Shown here piece after piece: positions 17,240 through 25,553 of a stretch of DNA of 64,000 nucleotides. The stretch is from Candidatus Levyibacteriota bacterium. Its GTDB lineage: Bacteria > Patescibacteria > Microgenomatia > Levybacterales > UBA12049. Where the stretch lies: NCBI GenBank assembly GCA_027334565.1, contig DAHWUP010000002.1, positions 62,001 to 126,000 of the forward strand, written 5' to 3'. Within the stretch, counting starts at the first letter, position 1; every line of letters starts with the position of its first letter. The notes under the pieces are model-generated. The model did no database searches. It saw nothing but the letters and a program-made list of their open reading frames with translations, and had not been told where the DNA came from. The translations under genes and the position numbers were made by a program.

Positions 17240-17485
17240 CTATAATGTAGTTCCTCCCGTAGGCTGATTTGGATCTTCTGCCGTTCCTGCGGGAACGGTT
17301 GGTTCTGCCGGCGGAGTCGTCGGTGTAGACGGTGCTTCCGGTACCGGTTGAACCGGTGGAACAACGGTCGGTTGATCCATTGGAGGAACTGCTGGTTCTG
17401 CCGGCGGAGTCGTCGGCTCTGGTGTCACAGGTGTTCCTGTTGGTGTAACCGGATCCATTCCTGGTTGATTTGTCGTATTATCCAT
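17240..17485 (-). CDS. 81-aa Pro/Thr/Glu/Val-rich protein
   Basis: Low-complexity acidic protein, about a third proline, built from loose repeats such as TTPPAEPAVPP and TTPPAEPTVP; starts MDNTTNQPGMDP. No signal or membrane segment, so probably cytoplasmic and disordered. Expression is supported by a strong Shine-Dalgarno, AGGGGGTGAT (plus 17494-17503), its own likely promoter about 55 nt upstream, and a terminator downstream. With its proline runs it would depend on EF-P. Function unknown. Confidence 0.65.
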   Translation of the reverse strand: MDNTTNQPGMDPVTPTGTPVTPEPTTPPAEPAVPPMDQPTVVPPVQPVPEAPSTPTTPPAEPTVPAGTAEDPNQPTGGTTL

Positions 17486-17493
17486 TAAATATC

Positions 17494-17505
17494 ATCACCC
17501 CCTTT
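17494..17505 (-). promoter_or_regulatory. strong Shine-Dalgarno of the Pro-rich protein gene
   Basis: AAAGGGGGTGAT on the minus strand, 8 nt before the ATG at 17485. Confidence 0.65.
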
Positions 17506-17570
17506 ACCGTTAAATTTTACCTATATATCTATTTTAACCGTAAATTAATAAAAAGAGCAAGACCCTATTT

Positions 17571-18896
17571 TTATTCTCCTTCACGCTTTTTCTCAACACT
17601 ATAGAATCTTATCCTATCTCCTTTGAAAAGCAGTTCGATCTCCCCGGTCGGCCCGTTACGATGTTTTGCTATCAACAGTTTTGTCGGAACAATACCGGTA
17701 GCAAGATCATCTACCCGATACAAAAACATCACGACATCGGCATCCTGTTCGATCGCACCCGATTCTCTAAGATCGGCTAGCTGCGGTCGTTTTTCTCCGC
17801 GGTGCTCAACGGCACGGGACAATTGCGATACCGCCAGAACGGGAATTTTAAGTTCTCTGGCCAAATTTTTTAAGCCCTGGGATACAATGGAGACTTCCTG
17901 CACTCTGTTATCATATCTTCTGCCCGGATCGGCCAATTGTAAATAATCTACAATAAGTAGCTTTATATCGTATTCCATCTGCAATCTTCTTGCTTTGGTA
18001 CGCATTTCGGCGATTGAAATTCCCGGTGAGTCGTCGATAAAGATTGGTGCATCCGCGAGCTCCCCCATTGCTTGCGACAGTTTTGTAAAATCGTTTTCCG
18101 ATAGTTTTCCCGTCTTTAACCTCCAGGCGTCAACATCCGCTTGCCCGACCAAAAGCCTATCCACCAACTCTTCTTGGCTCATTTCCAAAGAGAAAATACC
18201 AACCGGCGCCTTCTGTTCAACCGCCACATATTGGGCAATATTAACTACCATCGCGGTTTTCCCCTGGCCGGGTCGGGCTGCCAAAATCAACAAATTTGAA
18301 GGTTGCATTCCCGAAAGTAAATTATCCAAGTCGGTAAATCCTGTTTTTATTCCACGCAGTCCTGCCCCTCCCTTTTTATGTAGTTCGTCTATCCTGTCAA
18401 AACTCTCCGCCAGACTGTCCTTAATTTGGGAAAAACCTTTTACGTTATGTCCCTGAGATATCGCGAAAATTGAACTCTCCGCCTTGTCCAAAAGGTCGTG
18501 AATTTCTTTATCATCAGAATATGCATTTTCGGCGATTTGCGTTCCGACGCTAATCAAATTTCTTTTAGTGGATTCGTCTTTGATGATATCCGCGTAATTT
18601 TCTACATTGGCTGCGGTCGGTACCGAATTGACCAGATCCGATAGATAAGACTCATCTACCTTATCGCCATTTTTTAATTTTTTAAGTTCCTTTTTAAGCG
18701 TGATTGCATCTATCGGTTTTCTTTCCTCATATAATGAAAGCATCGCATCATAAATTATGCCGTTGATATCGCTATAAAAATCCTGCGGGGATATTATTTC
18801 AGAGACTATTCCGATCGCATCCTTATCAATCAAAATCGCTCCTAACACCGAATTTTCCGCCTCGTCATTGTGCGGGGAAGTTTTTAGATTTGCCAT
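17571..18896 (-). CDS. dnaB: replicative DNA helicase DnaB
   Basis: 441 aa, normal length. N-terminal domain (about 1-105, starting with HNDEAENSVLGAILID), linker helix, then the RecA-like ATPase with Walker A ARPGQGKT (207-214), Walker B LLIVDYLQL and the arginine-finger region LRESGAIEQDADVVMF. Unwinds DNA at the replication fork as a hexamer. No intein or other insert. Monocistronic with an 85-nt gap to the next minus-strand gene. Confidence 0.96.
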   Translation of the reverse strand: MANLKTSPHNDEAENSVLGAILIDKDAIGIVSEIISPQDFYSDINGIIYDAMLSLYEERKPIDAITLKKELKKLKNGDKVDESYLSDLVNSVPTAANVENYADIIKDESTKRNLISVGTQIAENAYSDDKEIHDLLDKAESSIFAISQGHNVKGFSQIKDSLAESFDRIDELHKKGGAGLRGIKTGFTDLDNLLSGMQPSNLLILAARPGQGKTAMVVNIAQYVAVEQKAPVGIFSLEMSQEELVDRLLVGQADVDAWRLKTGKLSENDFTKLSQAMGELADAPIFIDDSPGISIAEMRTKARRLQMEYDIKLLIVDYLQLADPGRRYDNRVQEVSIVSQGLKNLARELKIPVLAVSQLSRAVEHRGEKRPQLADLRESGAIEQDADVVMFLYRVDDLATGIVPTKLLIAKHRNGPTGEIELLFKGDRIRFYSVEKKREGE

Positions 18897-18956
18897 ACCT
18901 TTTATTTGATAAGGACAAATTTAGTGTAAAATCAATATTTATGCAAGGGGTAAAAA

Positions 18957-19478
18957 TTAACCAAGAAGCACAACTTCCAGTTCTTCGGGTAGTTTTTCTT
19001 CCGAAATACTGATCTTTGAAGATTCCGAAGTTACGCTACTGCCCAGTTTTCTGGCGCCTTCCGTTTTAAGCGAACCGTATAGCACAACGACGCTGGGCTC
19101 CATAGCGGTTATCGCTGTCTGGTTCAACTCGGAATCGGCGTTTAGAACTATAATCTTGTAATTATTCAAGCGATCCTGGGGTATTTTATTAACCGCACCG
19201 GCTCTGGCAATTAAAACATTCCCGTTTTCGTTAATAAGCTCATAAATATATCCCCCGTCGGACTTGATGCCGGACATTTTTAAACCTGCAACCTCATACT
19301 CCCCCGGTCCGTTAATTACGATTCTATAATTATTAACTCTGGATAAATCGGCGGTTTTATCGGTCAAAAGTACGGCATCGGCGTCAAACTTGGAAATTTT
19401 TGCTTCGGGGTCTACCGCCAAAGTTACTTTTTTGCTTTTAAGTTTCAACGAATTCTGTCCCAAGATCTGAAAATCCAT
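18957..19478 (-). CDS. degenerate metallo-beta-lactamase-fold protein
   Basis: 173 aa. The start (MDFQILGQNSLKLKSKKVTLAVDP) and INGPGEYEVAGLKMSGI resemble UlaG-like MBL-fold hydrolases, but the metal ligand motif HxHxDH is absent; where it should be, the sequence reads ADAVLLTDKTADLSRV. It therefore probably binds no metal and may be regulatory or structural. The minus-strand box CATACT ends 7 nt before the ATG. Such short, ligand-less MBL proteins seem common in CPR, from memory. Confidence 0.65.
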   Translation of the reverse strand: MDFQILGQNSLKLKSKKVTLAVDPEAKISKFDADAVLLTDKTADLSRVNNYRIVINGPGEYEVAGLKMSGIKSDGGYIYELINENGNVLIARAGAVNKIPQDRLNNYKIIVLNADSELNQTAITAMEPSVVVLYGSLKTEGARKLGSSVTSESSKISISEEKLPEELEVVLLG

Positions 19479-19510
19479 AACATCAAGTATGTTAACACAC
19501 TAATTTTTTC

Positions 19511-19539
19511 TTGACAAGATAATACTTTTTTCGTATTAT
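19511..19539 (+). promoter_or_regulatory. sigma70 promoter of the 19552-20727 operon
   Basis: TTGACA (19511-19516), 17-bp spacer, TATTAT (19534-19539); the leader before the ATG at 19552 would be about 5 nt. Confidence 0.75.
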
Positions 19540-19551
19540 AGGTTTCTGCAT

Positions 19552-19977
19552 ATGAAACAAGAGCGTGTTATCCTGTCCTTTATAATGGTTTTGATCGGTC
19601 TTCTGGTGGCCGGCACGGCTTTCTATCTTTATCAATCCGGCACCAAAAAAACGATAGCCAACGTCCAGGTTTCCGTTACTCCCACACCCACTCCGGAAAT
19701 TAAAAATCCGGTTATCTTAACGATCTCCACCCCAAGCGATGAGACAGTTGTGAGCAACAAGAACTTAACTATATCGGGCAAAACCAATCCGCAAGCAACG
19801 ATAGTGCTACTCACCGATTCCGACCAGCAAGTCTTTCAACCCAACGCAAACGGAGATTTTACGACCACGACGATTTTGGATAACAATCAGAATTTGATCA
19901 CAATAATTTCCATATTACCTAACGGCGACAGCAGAGAGCTTAAAGAAACGGTTACCTATTCAACCAGTAATTTTTAA
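19552..19977 (+). CDS. membrane-anchored Ig-like domain protein
   Basis: 141 aa. An N-terminal membrane segment (about 7-28) and a short Thr/Pro linker (VTPTPTPE) lead to one bacterial Ig-like domain at about 48-140: TISTPSDETVVSNKNLTISG then TNPQATIVLL, the pattern of glucodextranase-type Big domains. A small surface-exposed beta module; binding partner unknown. Followed after 3 nt by the next gene, so transcribed together. Confidence 0.75.
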   Translation: MKQERVILSFIMVLIGLLVAGTAFYLYQSGTKKTIANVQVSVTPTPTPEIKNPVILTISTPSDETVVSNKNLTISGKTNPQATIVLLTDSDQQVFQPNANGDFTTTTILDNNQNLITIISILPNGDSRELKETVTYSTSNF

Positions 19978-19980
19978 ATT

Positions 19981-20727
19981 ATGAGATATTTATTGACAAT
20001 AATTTTAATAATATTTTTTGCGTTAACTTTATCAGCGACGACATTTGCCCAGAGTGACACGACACCTACCAGTACCGTTACCCAGCAACAAATTAACGAA
20101 TTACAAACCAAAATCGCATCCAAAGTTGCCGAACTCAAACTGGTAGAAAAACGCGGAATAATCGGAACAGTAACCGACTCATCCGACACTACTCTTACAT
20201 TAAATGACGTTAACGGAAATATCCAAAATATCGACGTTGATGAATTAACTAAATTTTATTCGTCCACCAGCTCTTTCGGAATATCCGATATAAAAAATGG
20301 TCAAACGCTGGGAATATTGGGACTTTATAATAAAGACTCAAGAAGACTTCTGGCACGTGAAATATACGCGATGTCCACGCCTTCAAACATTGTAATAGGA
20401 ATAATTTCCGATATAGACAGGGTTAATTATGAGATCACGCTGACTGAAGAAAACGGGAATAAGGTCATATTTGAAATTCAGGATACAACTAAAACAAGCG
20501 TATATTCCCAAAAATCACTGGCAAGATCCGGTTTTTCCAAAACCCAGACAGAACAAACTGCGGTTATAACCGGGACGCCCGATCCACAATCCCATGGAAA
20601 ATTCCTGGCCGACAGAGTGATCATTTTACCGAATATCGATATGTCGTCCTTTTTAAAATCAGGAAATATTCCGGCTTCCGCCTCAGCCAGCGGTTCGGGT
20701 TTGGAATTTAATCTTCCCGGAAAATAA
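19981..20727 (+). CDS. exported DUF5666-like beta-barrel protein
   Basis: 248 aa. Cleavable signal peptide (RYLLTIILIIFFALTLSA, then TTFAQ), a short helical segment (about 35-56), and two tandem small beta modules: GIIGTVTDSSDTTLTLNDV with VDELTKFY, and GIISDIDRVNYEITLTEEN. That repeat pattern fits DUF5666, OB-like modules frequent in CPR secreted proteins. Ends in a Ser/Gly-rich tail. Second gene of a two-gene operon. Role unknown; related modules occur at 53092 and 54703. Confidence 0.65.
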   Translation: MRYLLTIILIIFFALTLSATTFAQSDTTPTSTVTQQQINELQTKIASKVAELKLVEKRGIIGTVTDSSDTTLTLNDVNGNIQNIDVDELTKFYSSTSSFGISDIKNGQTLGILGLYNKDSRRLLAREIYAMSTPSNIVIGIISDIDRVNYEITLTEENGNKVIFEIQDTTKTSVYSQKSLARSGFSKTQTEQTAVITGTPDPQSHGKFLADRVIILPNIDMSSFLKSGNIPASASASGSGLEFNLPGK

Positions 20728-20728
20728 C

Positions 20729-20758
20729 TTTACATTCAAGCCACCTTAAAGTTATAAT
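20729..20758 (+). promoter_or_regulatory. promoter of the AI-2E family gene
   Basis: TTTACA (20729-20734), 18-bp spacer, TATAAT (20753-20758), ending 6 nt before the ATG at 20765: leaderless. Confidence 0.7.
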
Positions 20759-20764
20759 TTACTC

Positions 20765-21781
20765 ATGATCGAAGAATTAAGAAAAGAGTTTACGCCGTTC
20801 AAGTTTTTGGTATATCTTTTAATAATCGCGGTTTTAATTTATCTGCTACAGATTTTTTCAAATGTAATCGCCAACTTTTCCGATGTTATCTTTACCATCA
20901 TAATCGCCTGGCTTTTAAGTTTTATCCTCGAACCGGTTGTTAACCTAACTTCCGGATTACTTAAGTTAGAAAGAATTTTTGCCGCTCTTTTGGTCTATCT
21001 TCTACTCGGAGCGCTGATTGTAATCTTGTTCCTTATCTTCATCCCGCTTGTCTCTTCGCAGTTGCAGACACTGGCGACACTCGTGCCTCAATATTTTTCC
21101 GCTTTCCCGCAGTTCGTTAAAACTTGGGATAATTATATCGGGAATTCGGCAGGAACCGTGATCACATTTATTCCTTCGGTTGCCGGAATGCTTATCGATT
21201 TAATATTATTGGTATTTTTATCTTTTTATCTAATTGTTGATAAAGACCGAATAAACAATGAGATTTATAGACTTACCCCAAAACAATGGCACAAAAATAT
21301 GGGATTTGTACAAAAGGTAATCGATGAAAGTTTTGCCTCGTTTTTACGAATCCAGTTCATTTTCGGAGTGATAGGCGGTATTTCAACTTTGCTGGTTTTG
21401 GTGGTCTTTGGTATACCATATGCCATAGCCATAGCGGTATTAGCCGGTATTTTAACAATCATTCCACTTATCGGACCAGCACTGGCTCTTATTCCTCCCA
21501 TATTTATCGCTTTAGTAACCAATCCCCAGAATCCGATAATTCCTTTAGCCATTTTGGTAATTTTACTGATTATCCAGCAAATAATTTACAATTATGTGGG
21601 TCCCGAGCTGATGGGCAAAGCATTCAAGCTTCATCCTATCATTGTTTTACTGTCAATCGTGATAGGTTTTAGGATCGCCGGGGTGTTGGGCGCAATTCTG
21701 GTCGTACCGGTATTGGGAATTGTCGTAATCGTACTTAAAGAACTGGGCTATCATTTCATTAACCCGGATGAATCTTCTTAA
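20765..21781 (+). CDS. AI-2E/PerM family transporter
   Basis: 338 aa, about eight membrane segments. The arrangement of an N-terminal pair, an amphipathic central domain (LVPQYFSAFPQFVKTWDNY) and the C-terminal core with FGIPYAIAIAVLAGILTIIP and LIGPALALIPPIFIAL is typical of the AI-2E/YdiK/PerM family. Some members export autoinducer-2 or act as sodium/proton antiporters; the substrate here is open. Monocistronic with a leaderless promoter. Confidence 0.88.
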   Translation: MIEELRKEFTPFKFLVYLLIIAVLIYLLQIFSNVIANFSDVIFTIIIAWLLSFILEPVVNLTSGLLKLERIFAALLVYLLLGALIVILFLIFIPLVSSQLQTLATLVPQYFSAFPQFVKTWDNYIGNSAGTVITFIPSVAGMLIDLILLVFLSFYLIVDKDRINNEIYRLTPKQWHKNMGFVQKVIDESFASFLRIQFIFGVIGGISTLLVLVVFGIPYAIAIAVLAGILTIIPLIGPALALIPPIFIALVTNPQNPIIPLAILVILLIIQQIIYNYVGPELMGKAFKLHPIIVLLSIVIGFRIAGVLGAILVVPVLGIVVIVLKELGYHFINPDESS

Positions 21782-21832
21782 GAAATAAATTCCCGAATAG
21801 TTTTAGGATTATCTGATGATACTTCGGTTTTG

Positions 21833-21861
21833 TTGAGACCAAATATTGTTCATGATACAAT
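21833..21861 (+). promoter_or_regulatory. hisS promoter
   Basis: TTGAGA (21833-21838), 17-bp spacer, TACAAT (21856-21861), ending 6 nt before the ATG at 21868: leaderless mRNA for an aminoacyl-tRNA synthetase. Confidence 0.7.
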
Positions 21862-21867
21862 GAATTT

Positions 21868-23082
21868 ATGAAAGTTGAACCACGGACTTTAAAAGGTTTC
21901 CGCGATTTTCTGCCTCGCGAAGTTAAAAAAAGACAGTACGTTTTGGAAATCCTTAAAAAGGTATTCGAGTCCTATGGTTTTGAGCCGTTGGAAACCCCAG
22001 CTTTGGAATATGATGAAATTCTGACGGGTAAATACGGAGACGAGGGTGAAAAGTTGATGTACCGTTTCGAAGATAACGGCCGACGTAAGGTTGCCATGCG
22101 CTACGATCAGACCGTTCCTCTGGCAAGAGTCGTCGCTCAATACCAAAACGAGGTACAGTTACCTTTTAAGAGATATCAAATCCAAAACGTCTGGCGCGCG
22201 GAGAATACGCAAAGGGGAAGATATAGAGAGTTCTTGCAGGTCGACGCGGATATTGTCGGCACCTACTCTTCCCTGGCGGATGCGGAAATTATCGCAACGG
22301 CGAAAAAATGTTTGGAAGAATTAGGATTCAGAAATTTTAAAATACTGGTTAACGACAGATTTATTTTCAACAACTTGTCCTTACCCGAATTCGAATCCCT
22401 TACGGAACCCGAACTTGGACCCTTCATAAGAAGTTTAGACAAGTTGAAAAAAATTGGTGAAGAAAAGGTATTGGAAGAATTGATTCAAAGCGGATTTGAA
22501 AAAGAAAGGGCGAAAACTATTTTGCAAGTGGTTCAAAACCAGAAAACACCGACCGGTTTATCGGAGGTATTTTCTGCAGCTGAAAATTTGGGTGTGAAGA
22601 AAAATGATATACAATTCCTACCCACCTTGGCTCGCGGATTGGATTACTATACGGGCATGATATTTGAGATAGAGGTCGAAGGTTTTAATGCTGGATCGGT
22701 CGCCGGAGGAGGAAGGTATGATAATCTAATAGGCATATTCGCCGGCAGGGATATTCCGGCCGTCGGTTTTTCTTTCGGCTTTGACAGACTAATGGAAGCC
22801 ATGGAAGCTTTATCTCTTTTCCCGAATAAATTTTCCGTTACAAAAGTCTTGGTAACATACAATAAATATGCTCCCGAAATCGGGCAGACATTAAGGGAAA
22901 ATGATATCAACGCAGAAGTTTATCCGGATGAAAAGGATCTGGAAAAACAATTAAAATATGCCGATAAAAAGAACGTGCCTTACGTGATGTTTTTAAATGG
23001 CGATTCATTTATCCTCAAAGACATGATTAAACAATCTCAGGAAGAACTTCCTCTTGAGGAAATTATAAAGAAATTGAAATAA
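21868..23082 (+). CDS. hisS: histidyl-tRNA synthetase
   Basis: 404 aa. Class II synthetase: motif 2 region RAENTQRGRYREFLQVDADI, the histidine-specific ARGLDYYTGMIFEIE and motif 3 PAVGFSFGFDRLMEA are clear. A C-terminal anticodon-binding domain follows (about 325-404). Charges tRNA-His. Followed after 8 nt by the EamA gene, which is probably co-transcribed. Confidence 0.96.
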   Translation: MKVEPRTLKGFRDFLPREVKKRQYVLEILKKVFESYGFEPLETPALEYDEILTGKYGDEGEKLMYRFEDNGRRKVAMRYDQTVPLARVVAQYQNEVQLPFKRYQIQNVWRAENTQRGRYREFLQVDADIVGTYSSLADAEIIATAKKCLEELGFRNFKILVNDRFIFNNLSLPEFESLTEPELGPFIRSLDKLKKIGEEKVLEELIQSGFEKERAKTILQVVQNQKTPTGLSEVFSAAENLGVKKNDIQFLPTLARGLDYYTGMIFEIEVEGFNAGSVAGGGRYDNLIGIFAGRDIPAVGFSFGFDRLMEAMEALSLFPNKFSVTKVLVTYNKYAPEIGQTLRENDINAEVYPDEKDLEKQLKYADKKNVPYVMFLNGDSFILKDMIKQSQEELPLEEIIKKLK

Positions 23083-23090
23083 TTTCTTTT

Positions 23091-24008
23091 ATGAGCGTTA
23101 CCAAAAAATCGATTTTATTTTTGATTATTTCCAATATTATTTGGGGGGCCGGCTTTCCGATTTATAAATGGACCTTGGAGGCGTTAAATCCGTTTGTTTT
23201 TGCTTTCTTAAGGTTTTTTCTTGCGGCTTTGATAGTATTACCTTTTACCTATAATAATTTAAAGATCGCCAAGAAGGATATTCCGGCCCTGATTCTGGTT
23301 TCGGTCGTGTCTATTACACTCCAGATTATGTTCCTTTTTTTCGGATTGAAGTATTCGCCAAGCATCAACGCTCCGATCATACTTTCGTCGGGGCCGATCA
23401 TCTTAATAATCGCCTCTGCATTTTTTCTTAAAGATATAGTCAAACCGAAAATGCTGACGGGTACCTTAGTGAGTCTGATCGGAGTTTTGATCGTTATGTT
23501 CAGGCCTGTTATAAATAATATGAATCATATAAATCTGATACTTGGAAACGTTTTATTGTTTTTATCCATGCTCTGTGGGGTTGCCCAATATATGATGCTT
23601 AAGAAGATCATGTATGACAACCGACCTTTAACAATTGTTTTCTGGAGCTTTATAATCGGCTCTCTACCGCTTATTGTACCAATCTTATTTTTCAATCCGA
23701 CCGGTCTACAAATGTTGACCAACATGAATTTGCAGGCGGTTTTGGGACTCTTGTACGCGACGATCTTCTCTTCGGTAGTTGGATACTGCTTTTTATATTA
23801 CGGGATAAAATACATCAAAGCCTCGGAAATCGGCATTTTTTCCTATGTAGACCCTCTCGCAACGATTATAATCGCCGTTCCTCTTTTATCCGAAAAAATA
23901 ACCGGGTTATATCTTTTGGGATCTTTCCTTGTATTCTTGGGAATTTTTATCGCCGAGGAAAGGATACATTATCATCCTATCCGTAAACTTTTAGAAAATG
24001 AACTCTGA
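23091..24008 (+). CDS. EamA/DMT-superfamily transporter
   Basis: 305 aa, ten membrane segments as two EamA repeats (about 1-140 and 150-295). Start SVTKKSILFLIISNIIWGAG and FAFLRFFLAALIVLP are typical. Members export amino acids, nucleobases or sugars; the substrate is unknown. Lies 8 nt after hisS. Its TGA stop is 1 nt from the stop of the convergent gene. Confidence 0.88.
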   Translation: MSVTKKSILFLIISNIIWGAGFPIYKWTLEALNPFVFAFLRFFLAALIVLPFTYNNLKIAKKDIPALILVSVVSITLQIMFLFFGLKYSPSINAPIILSSGPIILIIASAFFLKDIVKPKMLTGTLVSLIGVLIVMFRPVINNMNHINLILGNVLLFLSMLCGVAQYMMLKKIMYDNRPLTIVFWSFIIGSLPLIVPILFFNPTGLQMLTNMNLQAVLGLLYATIFSSVVGYCFLYYGIKYIKASEIGIFSYVDPLATIIIAVPLLSEKITGLYLLGSFLVFLGIFIAEERIHYHPIRKLLENEL

Positions 24009-24009
24009 T

Positions 24010-24579
24010 TCAATGAGGTGAATAACCCCCGATCGGACCGTAATACTCAATCGTATCTGTCTTTGTCTCATCGGGAATTCTTAAATCCAGAATATAGTCG
24101 TCGCTATGTAAAAGACTATTTTTAAAATAACGAAGCAGTAAGCCTGAGAGTTTCTTGCCATGCCTTGATACAGAATCTATTTGAAAACGCGGCAAGTTAC
24201 TGTTTCCTTCCCTGTCGGACCATAACGAAAAACTTACCGTATCGGTCAACAATCCGTTAAGACCGGCGCTTTTAGAAATATCTCCGTGTGACGTAGAACC
24301 ATGTTCCATCGCTGTCCAATAAAGAACATTATCTGCCATTATGCCTTTAACCTGTACGCCTTCATTAATATATCGTTGCCAAAGTCCTGAATATGAATCC
24401 GGGAAGATTCTTTGCCTGAATAAATCGTTACTCATAAATGGTTCCGTACCGGAAGTATCAGACCCGGACGACCGGTCATTTTCCGCTAACGGCCTCCTTC
24501 GATGTTTTATTATTCTGGGTACGAATCCAAGGTATTCGTCACCTGTAACAAAAGTTTCGGCCGCGGTTGGATCTGGCAT
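24010..24579 (-). CDS. unknown cytoplasmic protein
   Basis: 189 aa, soluble, no signal. Parts include DPTAAETFVTGDEYLGFVP, a Ser/Asp-rich stretch (RSSGSDTSGTEP) and a C-terminal region with FQIDSVSRHGKKLSGLLLRY. The start at 24579 is preferred to an upstream frame start at 24627 because an extended -10, TGCTATACT, lies 6 nt before it on the minus strand. No family recognised; a lineage-specific protein. Confidence 0.55.
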   Translation of the reverse strand: MPDPTAAETFVTGDEYLGFVPRIIKHRRRPLAENDRSSGSDTSGTEPFMSNDLFRQRIFPDSYSGLWQRYINEGVQVKGIMADNVLYWTAMEHGSTSHGDISKSAGLNGLLTDTVSFSLWSDREGNSNLPRFQIDSVSRHGKKLSGLLLRYFKNSLLHSDDYILDLRIPDETKTDTIEYYGPIGGYSPH

Positions 24580-24602
24580 AAAAAAAGTATAGCAGATTAT
24601 AT

Positions 24603-24857
24603 TTAAGATAATTCGGACAAATCGCAAAGCATGGTTTTAATGTTATCGGACAACGAATTCCATAACAGTGCGTGTTGATATTCATACTGTCGTCTATCCT
24701 CTTTACTCAGTGTTTCCGATTTTAGTTTTTCATCTGCCAAGCGCATAGCACCTATTATCGTTGCCTGCCCTACATCCCTTGGAAGCAAACTGTAATAGCC
24801 TTTTTTTGGCGAATCTCCCAAATATCCAATTTTTATGTTAGCCGTTCGCTCGATCAT
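24603..24857 (-). CDS. unknown 84-aa protein
   Basis: Starts MIERTANIKIGYLGDSPKKG, then a helical region with QATIIGAMRLADEKLKSET. Soluble, no known motif. The start at 24857 is fixed by a TTGAAA-17-TATAAT promoter whose -10 ends 7 nt upstream; a longer frame to 24893 would contain the promoter. The -35 overlaps the end of the CYTH gene. Confidence 0.55.
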   Translation of the reverse strand: MIERTANIKIGYLGDSPKKGYYSLLPRDVGQATIIGAMRLADEKLKSETLSKEDRRQYEYQHALLWNSLSDNIKTMLCDLSELS

Positions 24858-24864
24858 AATCCTG

Positions 24865-24893
24865 ATTATATCAAATATTATAGGATATTTCAA
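24865..24893 (-). promoter_or_regulatory. promoter of the 84-aa protein gene
   Basis: Minus strand TTGAAA (plus 24888-24893), 17-bp spacer, TATAAT (plus 24865-24870), ending 7 nt before the ATG at 24857. Confidence 0.7.
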
Positions 24894-25486
24894 CTTTGAG
24901 GGAAAAAGCCCGCTTTCTTCATTTCCCGGTACAAATTTTTATTGTACCTAAAAATGTATTCGACAAATTTTCCCCGGACATAACTGACCGTCAAACCGCT
25001 ACTTTTGGCGAAATTCAGAATTTTTTCGCTTGCTTTATCCATTCCCATCCTATCTTTAATCAGTGTTTCAATTTCTATTAGACGATACCCGAAATCGATT
25101 TCGTCCACATCGATATTAAAACCTTTCTTTTTATATTTTTTTCTTTTTGTAACAAAAGACGCCACCTGTTTATAACCGGCCTTTGCAAGTGCTTTTTTGA
25201 AGTCTTTTTCCTCCGGCAGTTTTAAAATCTTTCCAATTCTTACCCCATCCGTTACTTCATCATATAAGTCCACCGAAATGTCGGTGTGCCCGATGGGACC
25301 GAGCGGAAGTTTTAGTTCTGGCTTTCCTTCACGTAACCTTAACCATCTGTCACTTAGAATTAACGAATAATCAGACATGTCAAAATAGCAATCGGAAAAA
25401 ATAATCTCTTCCAATAGCTTTGCGCCTGTTAATAGCTTGTTCAATTGTTTCTTCGTTGGAGCAAATTTTTTCTCAACTTCGATCAT
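24890..25486 (-). CDS. CYTH-domain phosphohydrolase (ThTPase/CyaB-like)
   Basis: 198 aa. Begins with the CYTH signature EVEKKF; further acidic and basic tunnel residues are seen in SDCYFDMSDYSL, RWLRLREG and VTKRKKYKKKGFNIDVDEID, with a late RLIEIETLI. CYTH enzymes bind triphosphorylated substrates with Mg in a beta tunnel: thiamine triphosphate, inorganic triphosphate or ATP. The N-terminal pattern fits thiamine-triphosphatase-like members best, but substrate is inferred. Confidence 0.8.
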   Translation of the reverse strand: MIEVEKKFAPTKKQLNKLLTGAKLLEEIIFSDCYFDMSDYSLILSDRWLRLREGKPELKLPLGPIGHTDISVDLYDEVTDGVRIGKILKLPEEKDFKKALAKAGYKQVASFVTKRKKYKKKGFNIDVDEIDFGYRLIEIETLIKDRMGMDKASEKILNFAKSSGLTVSYVRGKFVEYIFRYNKNLYREMKKAGFFPQS

Positions 25487-25539
25487 TTGACGATTATACC
25501 ATCAAAAACATGGGACTTTAAATTACGTTTCACTGTATG

Positions 25540-25545
25540 TATAAT
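25540..25545 (+). promoter_or_regulatory. -10 box of the ParB-like gene
   Basis: TATAAT ending 8 nt before the ATG at 25554, so a leaderless transcript is expected. No clear -35. Confidence 0.6.
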
Positions 25546-25553
25546 CCATCTCG

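Noticed and set aside
25526..25535. GTTTCAC near the ParB-like gene as a parS site
   Set aside because: Only a half-site; the palindromic TGTTTCACGTGAAACA is not present.
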